Under the pieces are notes generated by a model. That model was not told the origin of the DNA. It worked only from the letters and a program-made list of their open reading frames with translations, and ran no database searches. From positions 795,267 through 859,266 of the forward strand of contig NZ_QGGQ01000001.1 in the NCBI RefSeq assembly GCF_003148665.1: a stretch of DNA of 64,000 nucleotides, given 5' to 3'. Below are positions 62,261-64,000 of the stretch, piece by piece. The translations under genes and the position numbers were made by a program. The stretch is from Maribacter polysiphoniae (GTDB lineage: Bacteria; Bacteroidota; Bacteroidia; Flavobacteriales; Flavobacteriaceae). Within the stretch, counting starts at the first letter, position 1. Each line of letters opens with the position of its first letter.

Positions 62261-63823
62261 ATGGTTTATAGATCACTTGCAATTATTTTTGTTTTAACCG
62301 TTCTGGTTGGGTGTAAGCAAAAAAAACAAAACGCACCAAATGTTATGGTTAGTGGTAAGACGGAACATTACCAAGAGCCTTACAGGCCCCAATATCATTT
62401 TTCCCCAAAAGAAAAATGGATGAACGACCCCAACGGTATGGTATATTATAAAGGGGTTTATCACCTGTTCTATCAATTTTATCCCGAGGATATTGTTTGG
62501 GGTCCGATGCATTGGGGGCATGCTGTCAGTGAGGATCTTTTGCATTGGGAACATAAACCCATAGCACTATATCCCGATGAACACGGATTGATATTTTCTG
62601 GGAGTGCCGTTGTTGATGAAAATAATAGTTCAGGATTCGGTACTGAGGAGAACCCTCCGCTCGTGGCAATTTACACCTATCATCTAATGGAAGGCGAAAA
62701 GGCTGGTAGGAAAGATTTTCAAACACAAGGAATCGCTTATAGCCTTGATAATGGTGACACATGGACCAAGTATGCGGGTAATCCGGTCATTGGGAATGAG
62801 GGAATCAAGGATTTTCGGGATCCTAAGGTCATGTGGCACAAGGAATCGGAAAAATGGATACTCACGTTGGTAGCCGGTGATCATGCCAGATTTTATAGCT
62901 CTGAAAACCTCAAGGAATGGACGCTTTTAAGTGGATTTGGAAAGGATAAAGGTGCGCATGGCGGTGTTTGGGAGTGTCCAGACCTAATACCAATGACGGT
63001 CGAAGGGACTGATGAGGAAAAGTGGGTTTTGTTGATCAGTATAAATCCAGGGGCCCCCAACGGGGGTAGCGGTACCCAATATTTTGTGGGTGATTTTGAT
63101 GGGAACACGTTTACCACAGATCAAACGGAAACGAAATGGATTGATTTAGGTACGGATAATTATGCAGGGGTAACCTACAATAATGCTCCGGAAACCAATC
63201 CAATTTTTATTGGGTGGATGAGTAATTGGACTTATGCCAGGGATACGCCAACTGAAAAATGGCGTAGCGCAATGACGATGCCCAGAAAATTAATGTTGAA
63301 TAAAACGGAAGGGGATTATCAACTGTTCAATTATCCTATTGATGGTGTTGATAAAATCATATCCGAAAAGGAAGGTATCGATGTTGGCATAGCCGCCAAT
63401 GCAACGGAAACCATGTCATTTAAAAACCTCAACCAGTCGGAAATCAGGTTCACGACCAGTTCAAGGGATTTTCAATTGAAGTTAAGTAATAGCGCCAAGG
63501 ATGAATTGGTATTGACCATAATGGGAGAGGATAAAACCTTTATTCTTGATAGGTCTAGATCGGGAAAAGTCGATTTTCAGGAAGATTTCGGAAAGGGCGT
63601 TCAGCAAATGCCCTTGCCCCTTTTGCCTGAAGGGGAATATGAGGTTCGTATGCTGGTCGATTGGTCGTCTATTGAAATATTCATCAACGGAGGGCAGTAT
63701 GTGATGACTTCCCAGATATTTCCCAATGGAAATTATACAGATCTAACCATTAAGAATCTATCGGGGGATAAACTTCAATGTAATGATTTTCAAGTGAATG
63801 AAATAAAAAGCGTTTGGGAGTGA
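62261..63823 (+). CDS. GH32 fructan beta-fructosidase/levanase-type lipoprotein
   Basis: 520 residues from the ATG at 62261 (MVYRSLAIIFVLTVLVGC); the open frame begins 14 codons earlier but without a signal-like sequence. Lipobox LVGC. Five-blade propeller motifs: WMNDPNG (nucleophile Asp), FSGSAVVD, FRDPKV (transition-state stabiliser), WECPDL (acid/base Glu), IGWMSNW, and a C-terminal beta-sandwich with DWSSIEIFINGGQYVMTSQIF. It releases fructose from fructans or sucrose in the periplasm or at the surface. It may be the edge of another fructan locus to the right; no SusC partner is visible in the window. Confidence 0.93.
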   Translation: MVYRSLAIIFVLTVLVGCKQKKQNAPNVMVSGKTEHYQEPYRPQYHFSPKEKWMNDPNGMVYYKGVYHLFYQFYPEDIVWGPMHWGHAVSEDLLHWEHKPIALYPDEHGLIFSGSAVVDENNSSGFGTEENPPLVAIYTYHLMEGEKAGRKDFQTQGIAYSLDNGDTWTKYAGNPVIGNEGIKDFRDPKVMWHKESEKWILTLVAGDHARFYSSENLKEWTLLSGFGKDKGAHGGVWECPDLIPMTVEGTDEEKWVLLISINPGAPNGGSGTQYFVGDFDGNTFTTDQTETKWIDLGTDNYAGVTYNNAPETNPIFIGWMSNWTYARDTPTEKWRSAMTMPRKLMLNKTEGDYQLFNYPIDGVDKIISEKEGIDVGIAANATETMSFKNLNQSEIRFTTSSRDFQLKLSNSAKDELVLTIMGEDKTFILDRSRSGKVDFQEDFGKGVQQMPLPLLPEGEYEVRMLVDWSSIEIFINGGQYVMTSQIFPNGNYTDLTIKNLSGDKLQCNDFQVNEIKSVWE

Positions 63824-63850
63824 TCCCTAAAAAAATGTTGGTATTATATA

Positions 63851-63882
63851 AAAAAAGCGTTCGGGAAATCGAACGCTTTTTT
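63851..63882 (+). terminator. Terminator after the GH32 gene
   Basis: AAAAAAGCGTTCG at 63851-63863, loop GGAAAT, CGAACGCTTTTTT at 63870-63882: a perfect 13-bp stem with A and T flanks, usable on both strands. It lies 28 bp after the GH32 stop. Confidence 0.9.
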
Positions 63883-63884
63883 GT

Positions 63885-63945
63885 GGTGCCGCGGCTGTGC
63901 GAAGTCTGTGACTTCGTACCCGACCCTTCGGGGGAACCAGGGGCA
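63885..63945. repeat. GC-rich hairpin block next to the terminator
   Basis: Far more GC-rich than its surroundings. Contains CGAAGTC-TGT-GACTTCG (perfect 7-bp stem) followed by a CCCGA...TCGGG hairpin. Similar GC-rich hairpin blocks recur between genes in flavobacterial genomes, often near GIY-YIG nuclease genes; this comparison is from memory and unverified. I see no other copy in the window. Confidence 0.4.
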
Positions 63946-63947
63946 AA

Positions 63948-64000
63948 TTATTTTTTCAGGATCAGGTCATCCAATATTTCGGGGTTTTCAATGACTTTCT
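63948..64000 (-). CDS. C-terminal end of an unidentified minus-strand gene
   Basis: On the minus strand the frame entering from the right edge ends KVIENPEILDDLILKK followed by TAA at 63950-63948. The composition looks like a genuine protein C-terminus, and the shared bidirectional terminator lies just beyond. Too short to identify. Confidence 0.45.
   Translation of the reverse strand, partial: KVIENPEILDDLILKK

Overview
The window is chromosomal DNA of a member of the Flavobacteriaceae (Bacteroidota), most likely marine and polysaccharide-degrading. The evidence is two SusC/SusD pairs, a secreted amylase ending in a type IX secretion (T9SS) sorting domain, many lipoproteins with acidic residues after the lipobox cysteine, Bacteroidota-type promoters (TTG ... 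TAnnTTTG), a mevalonate pathway, a succinylornithine-type carbamoyltransferase and an arsenosugar-type ArsM cluster. The sequence is moderately AT-rich and coding-dense. I saw no tRNA, rRNA, insertion sequence, phage gene or CRISPR array.

Layout. (1) 1-816: truncated FG-GAP repeat lipoprotein. (2) 1367-7417: a SusC/SusD pair with a divergent LacI regulator. (3) 7483-25852: a complete alpha-glucan (starch/maltodextrin) locus. The minus-strand arm runs susC, susD, susF-like three-repeat binding lipoprotein, T9SS GH13 amylase, Fn3-like lipoprotein, SusA-like GH13. The plus-strand arm runs LacI, beta-phosphoglucomutase, GH65 maltose phosphorylase, GH13 lipoprotein. Both susC-lacI gaps carry an almost identical 20-bp operator-like element, and the two LacI proteins share their recognition helix. 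(4) 25935-28985: GDPD, a HI0933-type flavoprotein, DUF1697, TspO. (5) 29078-34106: isoprenoid genes mvaD, a mevalonate kinase-like gene and a UbiA prenyltransferase, then a nitrilase and a RluB-like protein that lacks the family's catalytic Asp. (6) 47310-34165, minus strand: one operon holding a complete arginine pathway and all three proline genes, led by a GNAT acyltransferase and, upstream of it, a 27-codon leader peptide ending in Arg-Arg-Arg-Pro. (7) 47357-55584: membrane and GT2 glycosyltransferases, a MORN-type protein, a membrane polyferredoxin and a flavoprotein reductase, then a divergent GH113-like lipoprotein. (8) 55743-57717: two tandem amidase-fold proteins, the first of which has lost its catalytic residues. 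(9) 57714-62183, minus strand: arsenosugar-type cluster (rhodanese, DUF2064, purine nucleoside phosphorylase, ArsM, DUF547, GT2) with no ArsS radical SAM gene. (10) 62261-63823: GH32 fructosidase lipoprotein, then a terminator, a GC-rich hairpin block and the end of another minus-strand gene.

How the genes work together. In the alpha-glucan locus, outer-membrane binding and import (SusC/D/F), secreted and periplasmic hydrolysis (GH13 enzymes), then cytoplasmic phosphorolysis (GH65 plus PgmB) give glucose and glucose-6-phosphate. The inner-membrane maltose importer often found in such loci is not here. In the arginine/proline operon every step from glutamate to arginine and to proline is present once the leading GNAT is taken as the glutamate N-acyltransferase; Ser90 in the carbamoyltransferase points to succinylated intermediates. 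The arginine-codon-rich leader peptide suggests attenuation by arginyl-tRNA supply.
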